Part shown: piece by piece, positions 56,236-64,000 of the stretch
How the letters are laid out: each line of letters starts with the position of its first letter
How positions within the stretch are numbered: position 1 is the stretch's first letter
From: Aurantiacibacter spongiae
GTDB taxonomy: Bacteria > Pseudomonadota > Alphaproteobacteria > Sphingomonadales > Sphingomonadaceae
Direction: 5' to 3'
Assembly (NCBI RefSeq): GCF_003815535.1
Contig: NZ_RPFZ01000001.1
Location: 744,001-808,000 of the forward strand
DNA length: 64,000 bases
The notes under the pieces: model-generated
What the model was told of the DNA's origin: nothing
Seen by the model: the letters and a program-made list of their open reading frames with translations, nothing else
The model's database searches: none
Made by a program: the position numbers and the translations under genes

Positions 56236-57525
56236 ATGCACGAGACCGCCGGTGGACTTTCGCCCTTCGACCTTGCCGCCATGCTGGTGGTCGCTTCCGC
56301 CTTCCTGGGTTGGGTCAACCATCACTTCATCAAGCTGCCGCACGTCATCGGGCTGACCGTGATGGGCGCGGTGGCGGCCATAGTGCTGCTGCTGACCAAC
56401 GAATTCGTTCCCGCCGTCACGCTCGACAACCAGGTCGCGCGGCTGCTGGAGGAGATGGATTTCACCCAGACGCTGTTGCAGGGCATGCTCAGCTTCCTGC
56501 TGTTCGCGGGCGCGCTGCATGTCGATCTCGACCGGCTGAAGGCGGACTGGCTGCCCGTCCTGCTGCTGAGCACGCTCGGCGTGATCGTGTCGACCGTGCT
56601 GGTGGGCTTCGCCATGCTCGGCATCGGAGTGCTGCTGGACCTGCCCATCGCGCCGATCTGGTACTTCGTCTTCGGCGCGCTCATCGCCCCGACCGATCCC
56701 GTGGCGGTGCTGGGCGTGCTGAAGGAAGAACGGGTCGACGAAAGCCTGCAGGCGAGCGTGGCTGGCGAAAGCCTGTTCAACGACGGGGTCGGCATCGTCG
56801 TTTTCACGATCCTTCTGGGCGCGGCGCTGACCGGGCAGGATTTCTCGCTGACGGAGGGCGCGCGGCTGTTCGCCATCGAGGCGGGCGGCGGGATCGTCGT
56901 CGGTCTGCTGGCGGGCTGGCTCGGCTATCGTGCCATGCGTTCGATGGACGAATACGCGCTCGAGGTGACGATCAGCCTGGCGGTGGTCATGGGCGGATAC
57001 GCACTATGCAGCGCCATCCACGTCTCCGGACCGCTGGCTATGGCGGTCGCCGGCCTTCTCATCGGCAATCACGGCGTCACCTACGCGATGAGCGATCTTA
57101 CGCGCGACTACGTCATCAAGTTCTGGGAGGTGGTCGACGAATTGCTCAATTCCGTCCTGTTCCTGCTGATCGGGCTGGAAATGATCGCTCTTGTCCCCGG
57201 CGTCCCCCACACGCTGCTGGCGCTGGCGGCGGTTCCGGTGACGCTGGCGGCGCGGGCGGCGGCGGTGACGGTCTCGACCAAGCTCGTGCCCGCCGCCAGC
57301 CCCAAGGCGGACGGCGCCTGGACCGTGCTGTGGTGGGGCGGTCTGCGGGGCGGCATCTCCATCGCGCTCGCTCTGTCGCTCCCCGCCGGGCCGGTGCGCG
57401 ACCTGCTGCTGGCGGCGACCTTCGGGGCGGTGCTGTTCAGCGTGCTGGTGCAGCGCGCGACGCTGGGCCGCGTGATCGAGCGCGGCAAGGCTCATCCCGA
57501 ACCGGACCTGACGAAACTGGGATAG
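56236..57525 (+). CDS. Na+/H+ antiporter, CPA1 (NhaP-like)
   Basis: A 429-residue membrane protein of about 12 helices in the CPA1 cation/proton antiporter family. GALIAPTDPVAVLGVLK and GESLFNDGVGIVVF contain the ion-binding acids, and WGGLRGGISIALALSLP is a family signature. It exports Na+ (or K+/Li+) in exchange for protons, helping pH and salt tolerance. It converges with proA. Confidence 0.93.
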   Translation: MHETAGGLSPFDLAAMLVVASAFLGWVNHHFIKLPHVIGLTVMGAVAAIVLLLTNEFVPAVTLDNQVARLLEEMDFTQTLLQGMLSFLLFAGALHVDLDRLKADWLPVLLLSTLGVIVSTVLVGFAMLGIGVLLDLPIAPIWYFVFGALIAPTDPVAVLGVLKEERVDESLQASVAGESLFNDGVGIVVFTILLGAALTGQDFSLTEGARLFAIEAGGGIVVGLLAGWLGYRAMRSMDEYALEVTISLAVVMGGYALCSAIHVSGPLAMAVAGLLIGNHGVTYAMSDLTRDYVIKFWEVVDELLNSVLFLLIGLEMIALVPGVPHTLLALAAVPVTLAARAAAVTVSTKLVPAASPKADGAWTVLWWGGLRGGISIALALSLPAGPVRDLLLAATFGAVLFSVLVQRATLGRVIERGKAHPEPDLTKLG

Positions 57526-57613
57526 GCGCTCCGGACCACTCCAGCGTCGTGCAGGTTCGAACCGGCATGGCCCAGCGGGCTGACGCCAGGAGACTCCGAT
57601 TTAGGCTCGGGCG

Positions 57614-58876
57614 CTAGGGCCGTGTCTGCCCGTTGCCCTTCACCAGATACTTGAAGCTGGTCAGCTGTTCCAGGCCGACCGGCCCGCGCGCATGCATCTT
57701 GCCGGTGGCGATGCCGATCTCGGCGCCCATGCCGAATTCCCCGCCGTCGGAGAACTGGGTCGAGGCATTGTGCATCACCACCGCGCTGTCGATGGCGGTG
57801 AGGAAGGCGCTCGCCGCCTCGTCGTCCTCGGTCATGATCGCGTCGGTATGTCCGCTCGAATGTTCGGCGACGAACCCGATCGCCTCGTCCAGCCCGTCAG
57901 TCACCTTGACCGAAGCGATGGAGTCGAGGAACTCGGTATCGAAATCCTCCTCGGAAGCCGGCTTGATCCGGTCGTCGATGGCGACCGAAGCCGCGTCGCC
58001 CCGGAACTCGCAATCGGGCATCGCGTCGAGGATCCTGGGGATCGCGATATCGGCGATGGCCCTGTCCACCACGATGCTCTCCGTCGCGCCGCAGACGCCG
58101 GTACGGCGCAGCTTGGCATTGCGCACGACCTCCACCGACTTGCCGATGTCGGCGTCGGCATGAAGATAGGTGTGGCAGTTGCCGTCGAGATGCAGCAGCG
58201 TCGGCACCTTCGCCTGGTCGCGCACCAGCTCGACCAGGCCGCGGCCCCCGCGCGGGATGACGAGATCGACGTAATCCACGGCGCGCAGCAATTCGGCCAC
58301 TGCCTCGCGCGAGGTGGTCTGCACCGTCTGCACCGCGTGTTCGGGCAGGCCGGCGGCCTTCAGCCCGGCCTGCATGCAGGCCACGATCTCGCGCGTGGAG
58401 TTGCGGCTTTCCGAACCGCCGCGCAGGATGACGGCATTGCCCGACTTGAGACACAGCGCGCTCGCATCGGCACCGACATTGGGGCGCGATTCGTAGATCA
58501 TGCCGATCACGCCGATGGGCACGGCGACCCGTTCAATCTTCAGGCCGTTGGGCCGGTCGAAGGTGGCGAGCGAGCGTCCCACGGGATCGTCCAGCGCGGC
58601 GATCTGGTCGAGCGCGTCGGCCATGCCGTTCACCCGGTCCTCGTCCAGCATCAGCCGGTCGATGAAGCTGTCGGGTTTCTTGCCCCGCACGCCCTCGACA
58701 TCCCTGGCGTTCGCTTCCAGCAGCCGGGGCGTGGCCTCGCGCAGCGCCTTCGCCGCCTCGGTCAGCGCCGTGTTCTTCTGTTCGGTCGTCGCCTGGAGAA
58801 GCTGGCGCGCAGCGGTGCGTGCATTCTCGCCGAGCTGGCGGATATGGATCTGCGGATCGAGTGTCTGGTCGGTCAT
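57614..58876 (-). CDS. proA: Gamma-glutamyl phosphate reductase
   Basis: A 420-residue dehydrogenase for the second step of proline synthesis. [21 protein letters not shown], the catalytic Cys in [13 protein letters not shown], and [15 protein letters not shown] are conserved. It lies 49 bases after proC on the same strand, so the two are probably co-transcribed, with proB divergent beyond proC. Confidence 0.97.
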   Translation of the reverse strand: MTDQTLDPQIHIRQLGENARTAARQLLQATTEQKNTALTEAAKALREATPRLLEANARDVEGVRGKKPDSFIDRLMLDEDRVNGMADALDQIAALDDPVGRSLATFDRPNGLKIERVAVPIGVIGMIYESRPNVGADASALCLKSGNAVILRGGSESRNSTREIVACMQAGLKAAGLPEHAVQTVQTTSREAVAELLRAVDYVDLVIPRGGRGLVELVRDQAKVPTLLHLDGNCHTYLHADADIGKSVEVVRNAKLRRTGVCGATESIVVDRAIADIAIPRILDAMPDCEFRGDAASVAIDDRIKPASEEDFDTEFLDSIASVKVTDGLDEAIGFVAEHSSGHTDAIMTEDDEAASAFLTAIDSAVVMHNASTQFSDGGEFGMGAEIGIATGKMHARGPVGLEQLTSFKYLVKGNGQTRP

Positions 58877-58925
58877 GATGGTATCCTGTTGTATCGTGTT
58901 CGTGTCGCGGGCGATCGGACGGGCG

Positions 58926-59702
58926 TCAGCGCAGTTCGACGGCGCGATCGTAAGCGGCGCCGAGCACCTTCGCGATCAGCGCGGAGAATTCCCCCCCGCC
59001 GTTCAGCGCGTTCAGGCCCGCCGCCGTGGTGCCGCCCTTGCTGGTGACGGAGTTGCGCAGCGTTTCCAGATCGCTGTCGGACCGGAGCGCCATGGCGATC
59101 GTTCCTTCCAGTGTGCCCAGCACCATCGCCCGCGCCTGATCGTGGGTGAACCCCAGATCCTTCGCGGCCTCGACATAGGAACGGGCCATCTCGAAAACGT
59201 ATCCCGGGCCCGATCCGGCAACGGCGGTGACGCGGTCGAGCATGTCCTCGCTCTCCACCGTGACGGCTGTGCCGCAGCGTTCCATCATCGCCTGCGCATG
59301 CGCGAGCTGTGCCCCGGTCGCATCGGCGGACCCGACGAGGCCGCTCACCCCCCTGCCCACTGCCGCGGGCAGGTTGGGCATGACGCGGATGACGGGCCTG
59401 CCACCGCTCGCTGCCTTGAGGCGGTCGATCGAGGCGCCGGCGGCGATGGAGAGAAGGTAGGCGTCGTCGGCATAGTGATCGGTATAACCTGGCATGACCG
59501 TGTCGATCATCTGCGGCTTCACCGCGCAGACCACGGCATCGAACGTCCTGTCGCCGAGTTGCGCTGCATCGGCGTAAAGGATGGCGCCATGCGGCGCTTC
59601 TTCGAGTCCGGGATCGACGAGGGTAAAGTCATCATCGCCCCTGCTCCAGCCACCAAGCAGGGCTTCGCCCATCTTGCCGCAACCGATCATCAATATCTGC
59701 AA
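58926..59702 (-). CDS. proC: Pyrroline-5-carboxylate reductase
   Basis: A 258-residue ProC, the last step to proline. [16 protein letters not shown] is the NAD(P)-binding start, and [14 protein letters not shown] and [12 protein letters not shown] are the substrate-site signatures. TTG at 59702, with GAGGG eight bases upstream, keeps the first beta strand; the ATG at 59690 would lose it. It is divergent from proB and precedes proA. Confidence 0.96.
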   Translation of the reverse strand: MQILMIGCGKMGEALLGGWSRGDDDFTLVDPGLEEAPHGAILYADAAQLGDRTFDAVVCAVKPQMIDTVMPGYTDHYADDAYLLSIAAGASIDRLKAASGGRPVIRVMPNLPAAVGRGVSGLVGSADATGAQLAHAQAMMERCGTAVTVESEDMLDRVTAVAGSGPGYVFEMARSYVEAAKDLGFTHDQARAMVLGTLEGTIAMALRSDSDLETLRNSVTSKGGTTAAGLNALNGGGEFSALIAKVLGAAYDRAVELR

Positions 59703-59730
59703 AGTATCACCCTCATAATTTCATCGAAAA

Positions 59731-59845
59731 CACAACCAGCTGCCTGCGACGAGTTCGAAAACTGTAGGCCAAGGAACGGGGAGAATTACGCAAAAAATCG
59801 GCTTTTTCCCGAGCGAATACGAAAAACTCCCGCAAGCTGGTTGTG
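59731..59845. promoter_or_regulatory. Inverted 11-base motif between proC and proB
   Basis: CACAACCAGCT (59731-59741) and AGCTGGTTGTG (59835-59845) are perfect inverted copies 93 bases apart. Read in each gene's direction both are AGCTGGTTGTG, 29 bases upstream of the proC start and 60 bases upstream of the proB start. The right copy overlaps a possible proB promoter, TTGTGC-N17-TAGATG (59841-59869). The region is less GC-rich than its surroundings. A shared regulator or a long-range stem are both possible. Confidence 0.6.
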
Positions 59846-59905
59846 CGCTGCACCATTTCTACCTAGATGCCTGATGACTCATTTCAAGGACACACGGAGG
59901 ATTTC

Positions 59906-61072
59906 GTGTCAAAAGACAAACGCGTCGTCGTCAAGATCGGCTCCCAATTGCTGGCCAATTCCGACCGGCTGACCCCCCGCTTCGCCTTCATGCAGCGCCT
60001 GCTCGACGATGTCGCGCGGCTGCGCGACGATGGTTACGACGTCATCCTGTGCTCGTCGGGCGCGGTGGCGCTCGGTCTGAAGGTCGTCGGCTCGCGGCCG
60101 GAGGATGCAGGGATAAGCGACAAGCAGGCCGCCGCCGCTTGCGGAATGCCGGTGCTGCTCAACGCGTACAAGCAGATCGGTCACGAGTTCGATCTGGAGA
60201 TCGCGCAGGTGCTTCTGACGCTGGGCGATTTCGAGGATCACCGCCGGTTTCTCAACACCCGCAACACCGTCAACCGGCTGCTGAAATCGCACATCGTGCC
60301 GATCGTGAACGAGAACGATTCGATCACGACCGAAGAGATCCGCGTGGGCGACAACGATCGACTCGCCGCCAAGATCGCGCAGATGGTGAACGCGCAGCAC
60401 TTCATCATCCTGACGGGCGTCGACGGCCTCTACGACCGCGATCCGGCAGAACCGGGAGCCAAGCTGGTCGAGGAAGTCCACGACGTGAACCAGTATCTCG
60501 AGGCCGCCTCGGGCAAGAGCACGCTCGGCACCGGCGGAATGCTGACCAAGCTGCAGGCAGCGAACATGGCGCAGAATGCCGGTTGCACCGCCTACATCGC
60601 CAATGGCGAGGCCGACCATCCGCTCAGTTCCGTGCTCGATGGCACGCGCAAATGCACGGTGTGCGTCTCGCATTCGGAACCCAACAGCTTGTGGGAGACC
60701 TGGCTCGCCGATCGCCTGCAGATGGCGGGCAGCCTGGTGCTGACCAGGGAAGCCGCCGCCCGCCTGGGAGAGGACGTGCCGATCCACCGGCGCGATGTCG
60801 TGTCGATGGACGGCGAATTCACCCGCGGCGACGTGCTGCATATCTACGACCAGTCCGGCAAGGAACTGGCGCGCGGCCTGTCGGATTTCACCAGCGAGGA
60901 AACGCGGGTGATGACCAACAACCAGGATCTGCCCGCCGACCAGCTGCTCGGCTACAAGACGCATGCGGAGCTTATCCGCCCGGAAAACCTGGTCGTCCTG
61001 GAAGATCGCCACATGACCTGGGGCGCGCCCCAAGCCGTTATGAGTTCTGCAAGAACGTCCGGCGGCGACTGA
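59906..61072 (+). CDS. proB: Glutamate 5-kinase
   Basis: A 388-residue kinase, first and normally feedback-regulated step of proline synthesis. VVVKIGSQLLAN is the N-terminal nucleotide site, VNENDSITTEEIRVGDNDRL and TGGMLTKLQAANMAQNAG are diagnostic, and a C-terminal PUA domain follows from about residue 285. GTG at 59906 has GGAGG five bases upstream; the ATG at 59867 has no ribosome site. With proC-proA it completes the pathway. Confidence 0.97.
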   Translation: MSKDKRVVVKIGSQLLANSDRLTPRFAFMQRLLDDVARLRDDGYDVILCSSGAVALGLKVVGSRPEDAGISDKQAAAACGMPVLLNAYKQIGHEFDLEIAQVLLTLGDFEDHRRFLNTRNTVNRLLKSHIVPIVNENDSITTEEIRVGDNDRLAAKIAQMVNAQHFIILTGVDGLYDRDPAEPGAKLVEEVHDVNQYLEAASGKSTLGTGGMLTKLQAANMAQNAGCTAYIANGEADHPLSSVLDGTRKCTVCVSHSEPNSLWETWLADRLQMAGSLVLTREAAARLGEDVPIHRRDVVSMDGEFTRGDVLHIYDQSGKELARGLSDFTSEETRVMTNNQDLPADQLLGYKTHAELIRPENLVVLEDRHMTWGAPQAVMSSARTSGGD

Positions 61073-61082
61073 CCGGCCGCGC

Positions 61083-64000
61083 TCAGAACGCCTGGCTGAT
61101 CCCGAACTTCGCCGTGAGGCCGAGCGGATTGGCGGTGAACGGATCGTAGTTCTGATCGAGCCGGGCGAAAGGGGGATCGGCATCGAGCAGGTTGGCGAGC
61201 GCGAGGCTGACGGTGGTGTCGCGCCGCGGGGACCAGCGCCAGGTCAGGTCGAGCGTGGTGAAGCTGTCCACCAGCCGCCCCGCCGCCACGCTCGCCCCGG
61301 CCAGCACGCCCTCATTCGGTCCGAACACCGCGTCACCGCGTTGATCGGCGTAATCGTCGACATGATTAGCCTGCAACCGCAGCGCGTGGTTTCCGGCGAG
61401 GAGCTGCACCCATAGCTGCGCCTTCCAGTCGGGGATCGGGTACGCGGTCGTCTGATAGTTGAGCAGACCGACCGCATCGAAAGCCGGTTGCACCACCACG
61501 CCCTCCACGACGACATCGCCCACCGCGTAATCGAGGACATAGGTTCCCCTGGCCCCGATCTGCACGTCCAGCGTACCGATGCGCCAGTCGTAGCTGGCAG
61601 CCATGTCGAGGCCGCTGGTCGTCAGGTCGGCGGAATTGACCGCGAAGGTGCGCAGCCGCTGGACATTGCCGCCACCGCATATCCCGCCGGAAAACGTGAA
61701 GCGCGCCTGTAGCGCATTATAGGCAGGGTCGCCGCAATTGGCGGTGCCGCTGGCACCGAACAGGGCGGAAACGATGCCGGCCACCGGCTCGTTCTCGATC
61801 GCCCCGGCAAGGTCGTATGACCAGTAATCGATGCTGGCGGCGAGGCCTCCGCCATCGACCACCGCGCCGACGTTCCAGGTCGTCGCGCTTTCGGGGGCAA
61901 GGTCCGGGTTGGCAAGGAGGTCCACGGCACGGAACGCGCCCCCGATGAAAGTGAGGATCACGGTATCAGCGGCGGTCTGGTTCGGGGGCGGGCCGCGAAA
62001 GGTCGTGCCCAGACCGCCGCGCAGGGTCAGCCAGTCGGTCGCCCGGTAGCGGACGCGAACCTGCGGATCGAAGGTGGAGCCGACGGAGCCGCCGTAATCC
62101 TCGAACCGCGCGGCCAGTTGTGCGAACAGGCGCTGCGTGACGGGCAGTTGCACCTCGGCAAAAAGCGCGAGAATGTCCTGATCCACGGCGAAATCGCGTC
62201 CCGCCCCGATGAAACCGAGAGCGCCGGGTTCGGGATCGCATCGCTCCTGCGGATCGAGCACTGAGCCGGGGCACGGATACAGGTCGAGATTGTTGCCGCC
62301 CTCGTAGGTGCGCACATGGGAATCGCGCCTGAACTGGCCCCCGATGGCGAAATCCACCTCTCCGCCCGGCAGGACGAGCCCGGTTCCGCCGGTCAGCACC
62401 AGGTCTGCCACCCACTGCCGCGTATTCGCGGTGCGGCCCCATACATTGTAGAAATGGCCGACGGTCGATGGATCGTTCACCAGCCCGGCGCCGGGGCTGG
62501 TGTCCAGGCCGGCGGGGCTGCCGTTGCCGGCAAAGTTCGGGTTCGCCTGCCCGGAGATGCGGTTCGCGTCGACGCCGGTGGAGAAGGGATTGAAGTAGGT
62601 GCAGCCGCGTGTACCCGCAATGCGCGCCAGCTCGTCCGTGGTCAGGCCGGCGCGCGAGGCGGGATCGGCGAAGGCGCAGTCCGGTCCGCCGAAACCGGCG
62701 AGCGCATTCTGTAGATAATCGACGAAACTGTCGCCGACCTCGAAGAAGCGGTCATATTCGGAATAGGTCGCGCCCGCCGTCAGGGTCAGGTCGCTTCCCA
62801 CCTCGTAGGTCAGCTCCGCGGCGATCTGGTAGGCGTCCGAATTGCGGTCGAGCGCGGCGACGTTGCGGTCGTTGTCGAACAGCGGGTTGCCCCCCGCCAG
62901 CAACGGGCGAAAGCGCACCGGATAGGCGAGCGCGGCGGCGGCGGGCTTCCCGTCCGCTCCCGTCGCGCAGCCCGCCTCCTCGCCGAAGCGGGCGCAGTAG
63001 TCGATCAGCGCGGGGGCGTAGGCGGGGATGGTGAACAGGCCGGTCCCGCCGAACGCGGCATTGGCAGAAGGGGCGATGGTCGGCAGGAAGCTGGGCGAGG
63101 TGTTGAGCACCGTCGCCGTCCGTCCGTAAAGGCCCGTCAGCCGCAGCACGGCTCGCGCGGTCAGGTCGAAGGCCACGTCGCCGAACAGCTGGAAGCGGTC
63201 TTCCGGCTCGACCAGATTGGTGAAACCGAGATAGGAGGTCAGGCACAGGTCCGCCGTCGATCCGGGAAGCGAGCGGAACCCGCCCAGCGCCCCGCACCCC
63301 TCATCGGCATCGAAGCTGATACCGCCGCGCGCGGCATCGAAGTCGAAATTGCCGGGATTGCCGCCGCCCGAAAAGCCGCCCTGCGGGTTTTGCGGATAGG
63401 GGCGCATGGCGAAGGCGCGGTCGGTCACGCGCAGTTCGCCGCGCCGCTGATAACCGGCGGACAGCAACACCCGCGCCGGCCCGATCTCGGCGCCATAGCT
63501 GACGCCGGCGCTCCAGTCTCCGTCCGAACCCGCGACGAGGCGATAGTCGCCCTGCACCAGCAGGCCATCCTGATCGGTGCGGGTGATGACATTGACCACC
63601 CCGGCAATGGCGTCCGAACCGTAGGTCGCCGCCGCCCCGTCCTTGAGGATCTCGATGCGATCGAGGGCATTGGCGGGAAACAGGTTGATGTCGACCAGCG
63701 GGACATTCCCCGCCCCCGTAGCCACCATCCGCCGCCCGTTCAGCAGCACCAGCGTGCGCTGCGGGCCGAGGCCGCGCAAATTGACGCTGGCGGAACCCTG
63801 GTTGAACTGGCTGCGCGGATCGAACTGGCTGGCATCGCCCAGCACGCCGTTTGAAACGGGCAGTTGCCGCGCCAACTCCAGCAGGCTTGGCGCGCCCTGC
63901 CGCGCGAGGTCGGCGGCGTCGATCACCTCGATGGGCACCGGCGCATCCCGGCGGCCGCTGCGGATCAGCGTCCCGGTGACGACGATGTCCTTCGGCGGCG
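61083..64000 (-). CDS. TonB-dependent receptor, cut by window edge
   Basis: A receptor of at least 972 residues whose 5' end lies outside the window. The visible N-terminal part reads DIVVTGTLIRSGRRDAP, then the plug domain (LLELARQLP, SVNLRGLGPQRTLVLLNGRR, DRIEILKDGAAATYGSDAIAG). A long beta barrel follows, ending in GLTAKFGISQAF, with terminal Phe. The barrel contains several Cys in presumed external loops. Ligand unknown. The stop is 10 bases beyond proB, tail to tail. Confidence 0.93.
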   Translation of the reverse strand, partial: PPKDIVVTGTLIRSGRRDAPVPIEVIDAADLARQGAPSLLELARQLPVSNGVLGDASQFDPRSQFNQGSASVNLRGLGPQRTLVLLNGRRMVATGAGNVPLVDINLFPANALDRIEILKDGAAATYGSDAIAGVVNVITRTDQDGLLVQGDYRLVAGSDGDWSAGVSYGAEIGPARVLLSAGYQRRGELRVTDRAFAMRPYPQNPQGGFSGGGNPGNFDFDAARGGISFDADEGCGALGGFRSLPGSTADLCLTSYLGFTNLVEPEDRFQLFGDVAFDLTARAVLRLTGLYGRTATVLNTSPSFLPTIAPSANAAFGGTGLFTIPAYAPALIDYCARFGEEAGCATGADGKPAAAALAYPVRFRPLLAGGNPLFDNDRNVAALDRNSDAYQIAAELTYEVGSDLTLTAGATYSEYDRFFEVGDSFVDYLQNALAGFGGPDCAFADPASRAGLTTDELARIAGTRGCTYFNPFSTGVDANRISGQANPNFAGNGSPAGLDTSPGAGLVNDPSTVGHFYNVWGRTANTRQWVADLVLTGGTGLVLPGGEVDFAIGGQFRRDSHVRTYEGGNNLDLYPCPGSVLDPQERCDPEPGALGFIGAGRDFAVDQDILALFAEVQLPVTQRLFAQLAARFEDYGGSVGSTFDPQVRVRYRATDWLTLRGGLGTTFRGPPPNQTAADTVILTFIGGAFRAVDLLANPDLAPESATTWNVGAVVDGGGLAASIDYWSYDLAGAIENEPVAGIVSALFGASGTANCGDPAYNALQARFTFSGGICGGGNVQRLRTFAVNSADLTTSGLDMAASYDWRIGTLDVQIGARGTYVLDYAVGDVVVEGVVVQPAFDAVGLLNYQTTAYPIPDWKAQLWVQLLAGNHALRLQANHVDDYADQRGDAVFGPNEGVLAGASVAAGRLVDSFTTLDLTWRWSPRRDTTVSLALANLLDADPPFARLDQNYDPFTANPLGLTAKFGISQAF

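Overview
The window is a high-GC, gene-dense stretch of a bacterial chromosome that looks alphaproteobacterial, most likely Sphingomonadales (Erythrobacteraceae-like). The signs are an aa3 cytochrome oxidase operon in the order ctaC-ctaD-ctaB-small membrane protein-ctaG-ctaE-DUF983-SURF1, a serC-serA-hisZ-purA series, two large TonB-dependent receptors, an infA-maf-RNase E/G-like-yacG-tRNA-Phe series, and frequent GTG/TTG starts. This placement is inference from gene content; no marker such as 16S rRNA is present. Almost everything is core metabolism. I see no phage, IS element, CRISPR array or defence island, and no intergenic gap over 300 bases.

Layout. 1-5.1 kb: ygfZ, a TetR regulator divergent from a metal-dependent hydrolase, a GNAT enzyme, rplU-rpmA with a promoter and terminator, and a lipoprotein. 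5.1-9.6 kb: an Fnr-type regulator facing a small membrane protein that has a near-perfect Fnr box, then folB-SDR relic-moaA-moaD-moaE and a DUF1499 membrane protein. 9.6-18.7 kb: the aa3 oxidase operon running into thrC and an rRNA-type methyltransferase. 18.7-24.4 kb: pyrE, pdxJ, acpS, lepB, an AI-2E-type permease, a DUF3089 hydrolase and ruvX. 24.4-28.1 kb: argH-lptM-like-lysA-siroheme gene on the minus strand, with a TlpA lipoprotein divergent. 28.7-31.0 kb: tandem hairpin repeats beside tRNA-Val, an asparaginase and a regulator with a receiver-like domain fused to a winged helix. 31.1-39.5 kb: purA, two tandem aldo/keto reductases, a secreted DUF5694-like protein, hisZ, serA, serC. 39.6-46.7 kb: an extensin-like lipoprotein, thiL, a proton-pumping pyrophosphatase with a strong terminator, a GNAT/cupin pair and tesB. 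46.9-57.5 kb: uvrC, an HI0933-type flavoprotein, a TonB receptor with a glycine-rich insert, infA-maf-RNase-yacG-tRNA-Phe, wrbA and a Na+/H+ antiporter. 57.6-64 kb: a complete proline pathway (proC-proA divergent from proB) and a TonB receptor cut by the window edge.

How the genes work together. The cox cluster holds all three catalytic subunits plus haem (CtaB), copper (CtaG) and assembly (SURF1) factors, so it can build an aa3 oxidase given a haem A synthase elsewhere. The adjacent Fnr-type protein, with four cysteines placed as in oxygen-sensing FNR, may control an uncharacterised three-helix membrane protein through a site at the class II position. ProB, ProA and ProC together make proline from glutamate, and a shared 11-base motif lies upstream of both divergent transcripts. 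No clearly new multi-gene system is evident. The best leads are the Fnr target, the receiver/winged-helix fusion regulator, the GNAT/cupin pair, the glycine-rich receptor and the siroheme enzyme with a vestigial methylase domain.
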